A DNA stretch of 64,000 nucleotides, taken from the NCBI GenBank assembly GCA_903632075.3, contig CAHIKZ030003474.1, positions 1,906,001 through 1,970,000 of the forward strand, given 5' to 3'. A model generated the notes under the pieces. The model worked only from the letters and a program-made list of their open reading frames with translations. It was not told where the DNA came from and ran no database searches. Positions 11,715 to 22,580 of this stretch are shown here, piece after piece. Made by a program: the position numbers and the translations under genes. Position 1 is the first letter of the stretch. Every line of letters begins with the position of its first letter. This DNA is from Acanthosepion pharaonis. Taxonomy: Eukaryota > Mollusca > Cephalopoda > Sepiida > Sepiidae.

Positions 11715-12050
11715 TATATATAGTTGAATGAAGATCGTCTGGACATTTACCATGATAATGGGAACAGAGAAGGATAGGGTTGGATCTTTGCGTCTGTGGG
11801 AAAAGGGGCTGTAAAGTGGAAAATACGTCTCCCCTCACAAGATCGCGTAAATTGATTTGTATTCTGTCAAGGCTGAAATATGAGGAATGAGCAAGCAGCT
11901 CCAGCTCAGATATGGGCAGCAATATATCATTTTTGGCTTAACTCTACTCTTGTAAAATATAGTAAAAGGTTACAAATATTATTCGCCATCGAATCAAGTA
12001 CATTGACATAAAATCATATTATGTGGAAAAATAAATAACTGTGTCAAAAA
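11715..12050 (-). pseudogene. LINE C-terminal fragment
   Basis: A minus frame from 11922 to about 11730 reads INLRDLVRGDVFSTLQPLF and then CSHYHGKCPDDLHS, the latter typical of the segment just before the terminal TVTLWNRLP motif of mollusc non-LTR pol proteins. It ends in a TA tract. The plus-strand continuation to 12050 matches 10890-11050 (GACTCTTGTAAA, ATTATGTTGAAAAATAAATAA), so both are copies of one element. Confidence 0.5.
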
Positions 12051-12052
12051 TG

Positions 12053-12055
<3 letters not shown>

Positions 12056-12121
<66 letters not shown>

Positions 12122-12144
12122 ATGTGTGTGTGTGTGTGTGTGTA
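12056..12144. repeat. (TA)n(TG)n microsatellite
   Basis: A TA run of about 48 bases turns into a TG run and ends exactly at the TA preceding the mariner terminal repeat. Confidence 0.95.
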
Positions 12145-12954
12145 CACTGGGTGTGATGCATAAATTGTCGTCTAAATTTAGCAAAATTGGAAATAACACT
12201 GACATCTCATTTTAACGGATATATTTACCAAAATTACAGAAAAATATTTTGAAATACTATAGAGTAAAATTATTCTATAAAATCGCCGTTAGCTTCAACC
12301 ACGGCCTTCAGACGACTTCGGAATCTTCTGCAACTCTTCTGGACGGTTTCCTTGTTTAAGTTGGTGAATGTTGCCACAATCCTTGCCTTAAGTTCACCTT
12401 TTTGTCAGTTACAAGGAGTTTTGTTGGTCTCTCGCTCAACTGCGCCCCACACATAATAATGCGGTTGCAATCTAGGGAGTTAGGTGGCCAGATGTAAAGG
12501 GAGACGTGGTCGCAAAAATTGTCTGACAGCCATGACTGGATTCTCTTGCTTTTATGGCATGGTGCAGAGATCTATTGCCAGATATAGGGTCTTCTAGCAG
12601 CCACCTTCTTGACCCAGAGCAGCACTGCCTTCTCAAGGTACTTGATGTAGGCCTAAGTGTTGAGTCTGAGGACTTCACCAACAACTTTGGAAGTTCTTTT
12701 CTTATCAGGACGATCAGAGTGAGTTTTCCGTGCTTATGCACCTCCGTAATCACCATTAGACTCATCCAACTCTTTCCAAATGCTCTGCGATGTCTTCAGA
12801 TTGAGACCCAAACACTCTGAAATGTTCGTATTAAGGCTTCCGTCGCGAATGTCAAGCAGTACAGCATGTCGTTTCCAAATTTTTGTCGGAGTGCATTGGG
12901 TCATGTTGCTCGAAATTAAAAAATATGTAAAATTGAGACAATTTACACATTGCA

Positions 12955-12956
<2 letters not shown>
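12145..12956 (-). mobile_element. Tc1/mariner element, internally deleted, both TIRs present
   Basis: The ends read GGGTGTGATGCATAAATTGTC (from 12149) and, inverted, GGTGCAATGTGTAAATTGTC at the 12956 side; both lie next to TA, the Tc1/mariner target. Minus-strand translation shows an N-terminal DNA-binding part (12900-12734), then after a deletion the catalytic region: YIWQQISAPCHK (normally QQDSAPAH, so the second catalytic Asp is Ile) and PPNSLDCN, matching the third-acid SPDLNPLDYY region. The element is 812 bases; intact relatives are about 1.3 kb. Several stops and shifts make it non-functional. Same family as 15978 and 33795. Confidence 0.85.

Positions 12957-12998
<42 letters not shown>
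12957..12998. repeat. (TA)n microsatellite
   Basis: TA run immediately outside the inner end of the mariner TIR. Confidence 0.95.
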
Positions 12999-12999
<1 letters not shown>

Positions 13000-13000
<1 letters not shown>

Positions 13001-13220
13001 AGTGTGCAGGTATGCAGAAAATAGAAAAGAACACGTTGGGTGCATAATCCGGAGTTCCTTAGTATTTTTGTTTTTAATAGCTTATTCCTATAATTTCGCT
13101 TGAAGATGAAACGGGACTAAACACCTCAATTGAACTTAATTTTAATAATTATTTGGATGGTTTCGGCTCTCGTTTTTGAAACATGAGAACTCGTATGTAG
13201 CGAAGGAATCATATTTTTAA
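13000..13220 (-). repeat. Dispersed repeat H
   Basis: Matches, in inverted orientation, 35245-35345 (ATACTAAGGAAC) and 34050-34205 (AAATATGATTCC, CATGTTTCAAAA, AGCCGAAAAC), and more weakly 61490-61640. It has no coding potential. In two copies it abuts a TA or CA microsatellite. Class unknown. Confidence 0.55.
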
Positions 13221-13238
13221 ACAAAAAAAATATTACAG

Positions 13239-13240
<2 letters not shown>

Positions 13241-13276
<36 letters not shown>

Positions 13277-13500
13277 ACATGTTTCATTGATTAATATAGA
13301 CATATTGTTTCTATTTATGAGTTAGAAAAATCTCCGGTGCTTTCCTTGATGAATTTCATCTTAACCTCAAGAAACTGATTAGACAACTGGAAAGGATCAG
13401 TATAAAGATAAGTAGAGACAAAAATATGTCTGCGTTATTCAATGAAACATGTTTGAATGAATATATGATGCCTAAATACGCACACACACACACACAAGAA
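13241..13500 (+). pseudogene. Penelope-like N-terminal fragment flanked by inverted repeat
   Basis: 13350-13470 reads KKLIRQLERISIKISRDKN then SALFNETCLNEYMMPKYA, the best-preserved copy of the motif described at 3848. The first part (13272-13300) is an inverted copy of 13441-13468 (AATGAAACATGTTTGAATGA), so the fragment folds back on itself. A TA tract (13241-13272) precedes and an AC tract follows. Confidence 0.45.
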
Positions 13501-13611
13501 CACACACACTTATATATATATTCAGACAGGTTTCGTGTGTCTGTGTCTGTGTAAAATTCCCGATAGAGCATATCTGTAAAAGGAAAATATGGATAAAAAC
13601 AAAAGGAAAAC

Positions 13612-13655
13612 TTAGCCGACGCGTTCCGTCCTCTAAGGGACTCTATCAAAGCCAA
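13612..13655 (-). ncRNA. Hammerhead-ribozyme-like motif (decayed)
   Basis: Read on the minus strand: TTGGCT (helix I), TTGATAGA (core, canonical CTGATGA), GTCC-loop-GGAC (helix II), GGAA (canonical GAAA), CGCGTC with GTC as cleavage triplet, then GGCTAA closing helix I over six pairs including two wobbles. It lies about 290 bases downstream, same strand, of a Penelope-like GIY-YIG fragment. Hammerhead motifs in Penelope-like terminal repeats are established knowledge. The core substitutions suggest it no longer cleaves. Confidence 0.5.
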
Positions 13656-13946
13656 TGCAAGGATTTTATTTTGCAACAAGTATTTATATATAAGATAAAA
13701 AATGTTATTGGTTTTTCAAAATTTTTAAATTTAAGAAAGCTCATAAATATTCCACAGGTAAGCCGAAACGTCTAAGCAAGCGATGGAGGACGCCAAATGA
13801 CACAGTTCAGTGTCTAATAAACGAAAGTGAGTAAGCTTGAATTTTTTTTTTAATTGCCAATTAGTATTTGAATTATTTTAGTTTGGAATTAATTTATGTG
13901 TTATATATTTTAAATAAAATGATGTAATGAATTTAAATGTTTTCTT

Positions 13947-14995
13947 TTAATTTTTTAACATTTTTATAGTCATGTATGTTTGCTTGGGAATTACTTGTAA
14001 TTCTTTTAAGAATGGAGACATTTGAAAAAATCCAGATCGCATATTTACATTTTTATAAGATTCCTTAGCGGCATTCTCGAGAATTTTCCGTCTAAATAAG
14101 TTATTTTCTCTTTCGATAAATGTAGCATTCTTTAGATCAAAGTTGTGGTTGAATTTATTCCTATGTATAATTAATTCATTTGACAAATATTTGTGTATAC
14201 GATCCCTTTTGAGTTCAAAGAGAATTTTAAAAAAAATTTCTGTTAAGTTTCCCCAATGTATTGTGAGAAACAGTTCTGACAATTTATTTTACATATACCT
14301 GGTTCAGAATGATTATTGTTGGTGTTATTTTTGATCATATCCATAATAGTTTGGGATGTCGTTGTTATTATTTTGATGTTCTTTAGATTGGATAAATTGT
14401 TTTCGATAGTAGATTCTACACTGTAAATAGTATTATGTGTCTGTGTTTATATAGTTTATTTTCATTGTTATTCTTTGTAATAACGCTATCTTTTTTTGCT
14501 GTTGTATATTTTGTATGCCTTTCTCTTAGCATTGTGGATGAAATATTAAGGATATTGGAAGTTTTTGAAAGTGTTTTCTATGTATATTTCTTCTTTAGCT
14601 AAGTATCGGGGACTGAAAATTCTTAGTGCTTTTAAATAAAATCCTATGATTATTCCAGAATTGATTTTGTTACAGTGGCGCGAATAAAACTGATAACGTC
14701 ATTCTTGTTGGCAGATTATCTGTAAATCTCAAAATGAAGTTTGTTATTATTTCTAGGAAGGGTAAAGTGTTGTTACATTCAGATTCAAAGGTAAAGTCTA
14801 TTGTGGATTCGACGTTATTAAGTTTGTTGACAAGATATGTTTTGTGGATATATTAATAGAGAATCATCTTTGTATCTGAAATAACAAGAATTTACTGGTA
14901 AAAATCTTTTGAAAGGACCACTTTCCAGAAATCCTAAAAATCGACAAGCTAAAACGCCATTAAAACGAGACATCATCGTTAAACTAAAGTTTTGC
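13947..14995 (-). pseudogene. Penelope-like element: reverse transcriptase C-part and GIY-YIG region
   Basis: Reading from 14995 down, the frames give FLESGPFKRF, then YFRYKDDSLLIY, which is the catalytic YxDD motif of Penelope reverse transcriptase. Further down, an open frame of 111 codons (14282-13947) carries NKFNHNFDLKNATFIERENN and LFRRKILENA, the C-terminal endonuclease (GIY-YIG) region with the usual His-Asn and Glu-x-x-x-N pattern. Between them are many stops and shifts. Penelope-like elements are retroelements with a GIY-YIG nuclease in place of an integrase. This copy is dead. Confidence 0.75.
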
Positions 14996-15019
14996 CTTTA
15001 AAAATTGTTATCGAATTAT

Positions 15020-15480
15020 ATTATTTATATAAAACAACAAAAACATTCATATATCAAACAGAACACCACCCCAAAACACCCACACTTTACGGATTACCAA
15101 AAATACATAAACCAGACATCCTGATGATATATAAATAGATAGCGTCCCATATAAACTAGCCGGCACGCTAACCAAAATTTTAACCCCTCCTTTTGGTACA
15201 ATTAACTCCTCGCATATATAAAAAAACTCTGGTGATCTATTAAATAAATTAAAAAATATAGACATTAAAAACACATATATGCCTAGTTTAGATATAAAAT
15301 CTTTATACACAAATATTCCTTAAAATATATCTACATTTACTAAAAACTCACTTAACTAAAATCAAAAATCAAAATTACCTATTCCAACACATAAAATCAT
15401 AAAAATTTGGTTTACCAATGGGGTCTCCAATTAGTAGCGTTTTGGCTTGTCTATTTTTGAAATTTCTGGAAAGTGGTCCT
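15020..15480 (+). pseudogene. Penelope-like reverse transcriptase, N-terminal half
   Basis: In the plus strand 15085-15120 reads LYGLPKIHKP, a hallmark of Penelope-like reverse transcriptases; 15279-15320 reads SLDIKSLYTNIP, motif A with its catalytic Asp; 15416-15478 reads MGSPISSVLACLFLKFLESG, motif B. A stop after IYK near 15134 and others break the frame. It is the complementary part to the fragment at 13947-14995 but in opposite orientation; both contain the LESGP stretch, so the join is not a simple inversion of one copy without duplication. Confidence 0.8.
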
Positions 15481-15655
15481 TGGGAAAGGCATGAACCCAC
15501 TTCTTCCCCACAGCTATGGTTTATTAATAGGACTTGTATTAGCAATTCATTATTATTCCCAAAACATTCTTATAATCTAAAATTATTTTCTGGCGTTAAA
15601 TAACTTGCAAAAGGATGATACACCGTAAAAAAAAACAAATAAAAAATCAATCAAT
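15481..15655 (+). mobile_element. SINE-A 3' body and tail
   Basis: CTTGGGAAAGGCATGAACCC, then TATGGTTTATTAATAGG, then ATTTTCTGGCGTTAAATAAC and AATCAATCAA tail. It joins directly to the Penelope-like fragment at CTTGGGAAA. Confidence 0.7.
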
Positions 15656-15977
15656 TATTAAGTCCTTAGAAATATTTGACATTCATTTTATGTGCTGGGT
15701 TTAAATTCTTGTTACGTGTGTTTGACTGTATCTGCATATTCCCATTTGGCCAGCAGAGTTTTGGTTTGGAGAAAATCGATTTCCGTTTGATTTTCCATCC
15801 AAATTGATTCCTTTACATGGACGCCAAATTTGTAAACGCATTGATTCATTTCGAAATAAATGGCAGGTTTGCATGGCGCCATCTTTATTTCGTCACGGAT
15901 AGTTGGATATGCAGAACTGTGGAGATATTTATACGAACAATGGACATTTATGTTTTCTTTTCTGAGCAATATATATA
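15656..15977. other. No feature seen
   Basis: Moderately AT-rich. A 97-codon minus frame (16005-15712) partly reads through the mariner end and shows no known family. Confidence 0.4.
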
Positions 15978-16677
15978 CAGGGTGCGATGGGTAAATTGTC
16001 ACCATTTTATATTTTTAATTTCGCGAAACCCTCCAAGTCAATCAGGTCCATAGCCAGGAACACAGGAGTGTCCGAGTTTCTTATCAGGCAGATAGTGCAT
16101 GAAGACATTCTGATTTCTCATACAAGATGAGATGGGCCAAATATTTACCCCAAGGCATGAAAGATAAGAGGAAATACCACACTACGAAGCTTTTGAACAA
16201 ACTCAAGCATCCCCTCCAACCGAACATGTTTGGGTTTTTCTCAGACCAGAAAAAATTCTACCAGGAGAAGATGGTGACCACACAGAACAACCGGTGGCTT
16301 GATGTGTCTCCAAAAGATGTACTGAGAGTGATGAAAACCAAACATCCTGTTAAACGACGTTATGCCTCCATTCATCTTCTCACAGGGTCTCAGACTCAAC
16401 ACGGAGGCTTACATCAAGTGCCCTGAGGAGGTAGTGCTGTCCTGGGTCAAGACAGTGGCTGCTTGAAGAAACTATATCTGGCAACAGGACTCTGTACTAT
16501 ACCGCACAAGCAGGAGAACCCAGTCATGACTGTCAAACAATTTCTGCGACCACATCACCCCCAAGACTGCAATCCCCTTGATTATTATGCTGGGGTGCAG
16601 TTGAGTGAGAGAGCAACAAAAGTCCTTGTAATGCCAAAGATGAACTGAGGGTAAGGATTATGGCAATATTCACCAAT
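15978..16677 (+). mobile_element. Tc1/mariner transposase copy, 3'-truncated
   Basis: Starts with CAGGGTGCGATGGGTAAATTG after TATATATA, the same TIR as the 12145 element. Frames give RQIVHEDI (helix-turn-helix end), NKLKHPLQPNMFGFFSDQKK with the first catalytic Asp kept, WQQDSVLYRT with the second Asp kept, and DCNPLDYYAG with the third. At least four frameshifts or stops lie between. No right TIR is found; homology stops at TTCACCAA near 16677. Confidence 0.85.
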
Positions 16678-16929
16678 GATGTCGGAATTTCCTTTGGGTT
16701 GCAACGATGGATCTTTGGCTGGTGAAATATACTTCCACTACGAATGCCATTTCTTTTGGAGTCCACGACATTATGAGGGTCACCCATCAGTAAAAGAGAT
16801 ATCAGATACCTGTAGGAAATGGTAAAATCTTAGATAATATATTGATCTCTTGTATATCAGTTATGTAATAAATATATTTCGAACTCTATGTCATTTTTAT
16901 AATCCAATATTTAAAATGTGTCCCATAAT

Positions 16930-17245
16930 TACTGGATACCCTGTCTATTTGGAAAGTGCCTGAAAACGATACCACGCGTTGACCCAAACATTAGACGGAA
17001 TTATTCGAAGGCTGTCGATGGCTGTGTTAGCACGAAGTCACCAGTCATCATGACTGATGGCTTTAATGTAATGGCTTTGTTCAAATTGATGATCACGTCA
17101 TGTTATTTCTCTTAGAAACTGTAAATTGATTCAGCATAGGTGTAGTATAAAACATAGGTGGGCTCTGTTGGTGGTGAATCGATACAATGTGTCTGATCGC
17201 ACCCTAGCAGGTGGGTGTGCTCAGAAATGGGCAGCCGACCATTAT
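16930..17245 (+). mobile_element. SINE-C body, copy 1 of a close pair
   Basis: GGAAAGTGCCTGAAAACGAT, GTTGACCCAAACATTAGACG, GGCTGTCGATGGCTGTGTT, CTCAGAAATGGGCAG. It is highly similar to 17400-17690 about 437 bases downstream, suggesting a local duplication. No tRNA-like head. Confidence 0.65.
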
Positions 17246-17399
17246 ATCAATGGAGCTGTTTTATTTCTCCCGCAAAAAGCACTGTCACATAAACAAAGAG
17301 GATGGAGATACCCGTTTAAATAATTCAAGGAATAGTGACAGTACTTCATAAATGACCTTAATGACCAGTATTTCATAAATGACCTTAAGACAAAACTAC

Positions 17400-17690
17400 A
17401 AAGATACCACGTGTTGACCCAAACCTTAGCCGGAATTATTCGAAGGCTGTCGATGACTGTGTTAACACGATGTCACCAGTCATCATGACTGATGGTTTTA
17501 ATGTAATGACTGTGTTCAAACTGATGATCACGCTAGATGATGTTATTTCTCTTAGAAACTGTAAATTAATTCTCGTTCAGCATAGGTGTAGTATAAAACA
17601 TAGGTAGGCTCTGTGGGTGTTGAATTGATACAATGTGTCTGATCGCACCCTAGCAGGTGGGTGTGCTCAGAAACGGGAAGCTGGTGGCAA
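17400..17690 (+). mobile_element. SINE-C body, copy 2 of a close pair
   Basis: Repeats copy 1 with few differences, including CATCATGACTGATGG and CTGATCGCACCCTAGCAGG. Between the copies lies a short doubled stretch with ATTTCATAAATGACCTTAA (17341-17395). Confidence 0.65.
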
Positions 17691-17989
17691 TATTTTAAGT
17701 TCTTTTGTCATTGCATTGGTTATAGTTTCAGACTTGAGTAATCAAATGTTTTTCATTTATAAAATTCACTCTCTTGCTGCATATAAGAAAAAATTCTAAA
17801 AAGTAAAACAAAGAAAGCTAACACGAAGCAAAATAAATAAAAGCAATCTATTAACAGCCTGATCTCCCTATTAACGAGACATTTCATTCTATAGTTAAAA
17901 TGAGGCATGTTCGTCTATTGGCGTTGATCTGATTTGTTTGTTTAACGGCATAGCAAATGGGTCATTTAATGCCGAAATATAATTTTTAA

Positions 17990-18600
17990 GGCGCTTTGAA
18001 GTAATAAAAATATGATGTATGTTATTCTGCTTTCACAATTGAATGCATGGTAGATGATACTCAGCTTTTGTGCATCTACATGTTTGTGTGGACATAATTA
18101 CTAGAAGCGGTGATATGTGTATTGTATGTTGTAGTTTTGTTGAAGTTATATTTTGAAATACAGTTTGAGTTCTTTTAGAAATTGTAGGATATTATATGGA
18201 TTAATGTCATTAAAGAGTTCTTTCATGTTGATTGACGTACTGTTGGTAAATTTACAATAAATAGGTATCGTTGGTATTTTTATATAAATATGTATTGCTG
18301 CTATTTTTTTACTATAAAAATATAGTTTCATACTGTCATAGGGTTTTGTTTTTGTTTTTGTTTGGTGGTGGTGGATCACTATTTGTCCATAGCTGGGGCC
18401 CTAACAGGTGCTACCACTCCGAGTCAGAGTGGGCCTAGGAAAACAGCAATTAAAAAGTAGTTCCACCCCCAATCTCCTGCTGCAGGATGTATTGGCGTTG
18501 AGGAATGCTGTCTGTTGCCATAGCAATGGAATATAATTCACTAATTGTGACACAAGGCCTAAAAAAGTGGGGAGATGGGTCAAGGTTGGTCGACACTAAC
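17990..18600 (+). repeat. Dispersed repeat J, long copy
   Basis: Shares with 59230-59760 (inverted) a string of blocks: GAATGCATGGTAGATGATAC, CTAGAAGCGGTGATATGTG, CATAGCTGGGGCCCTAACAG, and ends near 18600 with GTGACACAAGGCC and ACTAACTATCC. A short tail-like block GTTTAACGGCATAGCAAATGG (17938) precedes. No ORF; a SINE or LINE 3' region by its dispersal. Confidence 0.6.
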
Positions 18601-19245
18601 TATCCTATACCTAACTAATCAGATTTTTTCCTCCAATTTCTCTATCTGTCTGGCACTCTCTTTTTGTCAATCTACATCCACCCTCTCTCTCTGTGTTTTA
18701 CTCTCTATGCCCCTCTCTGTTTCTGTTTGGCATTCGACCAAGAGTGATAAGGATATCAATATGCAAATAATAATAATAATAATAATAATACAAAAAAGAA
18801 GATTGGCTCGCTACTCTCGCTCTTTCTCTCACTAAAAAAGGATGAGAAGAATTGAAATTAAAAATTAAAAGAAAAGAAAATGGTGGTATATTTATGCTTC
18901 CTGTAAAGTTTGTAGACAGATTAATATCTACATAATAATAATAATAAGAAGAAGAAGAAGAAGAAGAAGAAGAAAAAGAAGAAGACTGAAAAGAAAAAGA
19001 CTGAACAGAAGACGAAGTGAAGATGAAGACGAAAATGAAAAAGAAAAAAAGACGATGACTAAAAGGAAAAAGAAAAAGATGTAATAGAAGAAAAAGATGT
19101 AATAGAAGAAAAAGATTGGCATGTTGCTTTCTCTCAAGACAAGAAGAAAAATCGAAATAAATAATTAAAAGAAAAGAAAATGGCGGTATTTCTTTTTTCT
19201 TGTAAACTTTGTAGATAGATTAATATGTTTAAATATGATTAAGAT

Positions 19246-19278
<33 letters not shown>

Positions 19279-20735
19279 AATAATAATAATAATAAGAAGA
19301 AAAAGACTGAAAAGAAGATGGAAAAAAAGAGTACAAAAATGAAGCCGAAAAAGAAGACAAAGTGAAGAAGATGACGAAAATGAAGAGGAAAAAAAGACGA
19401 TGACTAAAAAGAAAAAGAAAAAGAAGTAGACGGAACAGAAGAAAAAGATTGGCATGCTACTCTCTCTCAAGACAACAACAAGAAACAAAATAAATTAAAA
19501 AAATTAAATGAAATGAAAATAGCGATATTTTTTGTTTCCTGTAAACTTTGCAGACAGATTTTTATATCGGAGCTCTTCGTAAGATTCTTAACGTTCACAA
19601 TTGCTTTCAAAATCTTTGCCAACGAAAAGAAAAAAAAAAGAAGATTAGGATACTCATGTTTCTGCTGCTGATAATTTTCATATCCAATGTAATTTGGTTT
19701 TCTATTTTCAAATCACCAGAATGAAACAAAGTAAAAGCACTGAACCTCGTGACCAATCAAGCAAACCAACACTTCCTTTTCGGCTTTAGTCTATCGAAAC
19801 ATTCTCATCTGATATTGCAAGTTCGGAGTTTCTTCTTTTCTTTCTGTTCTCGAATGATTGATATCTTCTATCTTGTGTTACTGTGTTTGTTGTTTGTTAA
19901 GATATGAAAATACTAAAACAAGCCCGATTCATTTGCGCCCATCTCCCCGCCATTGCGATACATCGCTCTGTCTTTAAAGGTCATTGTTCTTGGCGCAGTC
20001 ATGAAAGGTCTTTCATTTCATGACCCCCGCTACTTCTCCAGAGATCATTCAAGCTAATTTGGTCTCGGTCTCGCGAGATAAGCTAAAACAACAACAAATA
20101 TAAAAAGTAATGACCAACGTGGCACATAAAATATTTTTTTTCTATTTAAGCAGAGCGAGAAAAATTTAATTTTAACAAAAAAAAAAAAAAAATGAAATAA
20201 AAAGAAGAAAAAAAAAATCAACAAGAAAAGAGAAGAGAAAGGGAACTTTGAATTGAAACATTGGCTGAGAGAGATAGAGAGAAAAGAGATAGAGAGTGGG
20301 GAGGGAAATAAATAGATATTTTGCAAGCATGTATCACTGCTTTGCATGAAAAGCTGTGTTCAAGAAAGGAAAATTAACGAGTATTTTCGTTGAACCATAT
20401 CATCGACAAATTCGAAATCTTTTGTTTAGATGGAAGCATAAGGCAAGCCAATGGATCACCCACTGTTTGCACGCAGTTTTCCGCATCGAAGTCCTTCGGA
20501 GTCTTCGTCGAAAAAGTAAATTCTTTATAATGATGCAGAGACAGAAATACTAAAACGTGAAATGAACCAACAAATGTCAATGTCACACACACACACAAAG
20601 ATACACACATAGATAGATAGAGAGAGAGAGAAAGAAAGAAAGAAAGAAAGAAACGCACACATATTCACAAATACACACGTACATATATATATATATATAT
20701 ATATATATGAATGACAACTGGATAAAAAATCTTAG
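18601..20735. other. Low-complexity region: AAT, GAA and A-rich tracts
   Basis: (AAT)n at 18768-18790; (GAA)n-like purine tracts at 18940-19120 and 19300-19445; (AAC)n/(AAT)n at 19245-19297. The blocks 18830-18915 and 19140-19225 resemble each other (AAAAGAAAAGAAAATGG, CTGTAAA-TTTGTAGA-AG), as does 19490-19560, so a unit of about 310 bases is repeated. 19560-20680 is unassigned; frames there run through A-rich tracts and are not genes. Confidence 0.7.
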
Positions 20736-20779
20736 TTTTTTGCCGACGAGTTTCGTCTCCGACATTTTCGAGGCAAAAA
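20736..20779 (-). ncRNA. Second hammerhead-like motif (decayed)
   Basis: Minus strand: TTTTTGCC (helix I), a degraded core TCGAAAA, GTC-loop-GAC (helix II), GAAAC, CTCGTC with GTC as cleavage triplet, then GGCAAAAA pairing perfectly with the first strand over eight bases. The intact outer helix and GAAAC fit the hammerhead layout; the degraded CTGANGA core argues it is inactive. A TA tract (20684-20708) lies nearby. Confidence 0.42.
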
Positions 20780-22074
20780 TGAAATCGAAATGTTTTTGTT
20801 GTTATAATTACATCTATCTATCATAATGTCAAAATATTGTTAAACATTATTAAACTCTGTGTCTTCTTTTCTTAAATCGAGGTCTTCTCTAAGTGTTGTA
20901 TACTACTTCTACTAATAATAATAATAACAATAATAACAACAACAATAACAAGAACAACAACAACAATAACAACAATAATAATAACAATAATAATAACAAC
21001 GATAATAATACTAATAATAGGCAAAATGTTTGGTGTAACTCTTCTAATATTTTTCAACACTTACAGGACAGCGCCGTTTAGGAAAGGAAAAAAAAAGAAG
21101 ACATCTTAAGATATTCGTCGAAATTACTGTCGTCATTTGTTATAGAAAGTTCAGTAAGCTTCGTTGATATCACTTTTTTGTATCTGACTTCATACCTGTG
21201 GCCACGGAATCGTTTATTTAATTTTTCCGTTGTGCAACCCAATGTACACATTCTGAAAAAAAAAATATCCAGGATCTACCGACTTTGCTACCCTTAAAAC
21301 GCACGAGTATAGTTACGTATGCAAACTACTAACTTCCCGCCCGAACAGAAAGAGAAGAGATTTCCATAGGATTTATACTAAGCTGTTTGATTAATTAATC
21401 CCTTTTAGTAACACATCAAGTAACGGAAAATTTCAAGCTGAGAACGCTGACCATCATTACACACGTTTCAGTTGCATATGCTATTCACGCTGACTACGTT
21501 ACATTTGTTTTGACGCGTTAGTTGAGATTTATTGTAAATTAATACAATTTTTTTTTTTATTAAACGAAGTAACTTTTTATTGAAAAAAAAGTTTGAACAA
21601 AGTAACTAGAAACAATTTTTTTTGTTGCTATCCTCTACCAGACACAATGATGGAGAAAGCCAGTGAGACACGCTGCAAGAGCCACTCAGTTTCGCGAGGC
21701 TCGTCCCTTAATCGAGACGCCATCGTGCCAATCCTCCGAAGGAACGCCATCGAACGAGGGCCAATAACCCCAGAAGTCTCCACTGCCACAGTCGAGATTC
21801 CCAACCTCCCCAGTTTGTTTTGACCCCCACCCCCTTTCATCTCGACTGGATCAGTTTTATATTTTCCCATTCCAGCCTAATATTTTATACTTTTTTCCAC
21901 TCCCTTAGCGAGAGCGTCTCTTGATTTTGTCCCCTGGGCAGAATACAGCGGTCTCTCTGTTTTATGGGTTGGACGGTCCCTACTAACATCAATTATGTTT
22001 AGTTTGTATTTGTGTTTATTTTAAGTTTATTATTGGGTTCATTTCCCTCCCCTCTCATTTTATCATTATTAGAA
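20780..22074. other. No gene recognised; AAT/AAC microsatellite inside
   Basis: 20912-21017 is an (AAT)/(AAC) trinucleotide tract that gives a spurious poly-Asn frame. 21640-21960 is GC-richer and looks like the 3' end of a retroelement (short frame then pyrimidine-rich tail), but I cannot name it. Confidence 0.4.
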
Positions 22075-22320
22075 TTGTATATATATATATATCATCATTA
22101 AAATTTTTATGGCATGAGGCGCGATTTTGGTAGGTCTCTCTTGAGAGCACGTGGTATTATGGTGGTTGAAGGATTGTTTGGTGATGGACGAGTTCTTTTG
22201 GTGAATGGGTAAAATGTAATGTACGAATGGGTCGCGAATCTGATTAGCTAGGTATAAGATAGTTAGTGTTGACCAGCCTCTATCCCTCCCCTTTATTGGC
22301 CTCGTGCCACAATTTGTACT
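22075..22320 (-). repeat. Dispersed repeat J fragment (minus)
   Basis: 22225-22320 is the complement of 18542-18615 (CTGATTAGCTAGGTATAAGA; GGCCTCGTGCCACAATT). The part before it, 22095-22225, is GT-rich and not seen elsewhere in the window. Confidence 0.5.
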
Positions 22321-22499
22321 TTTTGTATGAATAAATACCAGTCTCCACTGCCACAGGAGTAAAAAAAAATCTATCAGCAAGAGAAGAATATTTAACTATT
22401 TTTTTTTTATCTCTGCGTCCGCGGACCTGATCAAATTAACGGTCGAAAATGTATCCGCACAGGTCGCATCCCAAATCAACGATTTCTCCATTTTAAATA

Positions 22500-22580
22500 T
22501 TAACACAATTGTGGCACAAGGCCGAAAAGAGGGAGGGGTTGAGGCTAGTCTTCACTAACTGCCTAGCTAATCGGATTTGA
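22500..22580 (+). repeat. Dispersed repeat J fragment (plus)
   Basis: CACAATTGTGGCACAAGGCC then CTAGCTAATCGGATT, the same block as 18542-18615 in the same orientation, so it is inverted relative to 22225-22320. Confidence 0.5.

Noticed and set aside
12554..12820. Plus-strand frame across the mariner
   Set aside because: It is the antisense of the transposase remnant.
20893..21081. Poly-asparagine frame
   Set aside because: It is an AAT/AAC trinucleotide tract without flanking coding sequence.
21593..21870. Opposed frames of 76 and 80 codons in a GC-richer patch
   Set aside because: Considered as an exon, but neither resembles a family, and the surroundings look like a retroelement 3' end; not supported enough to call.
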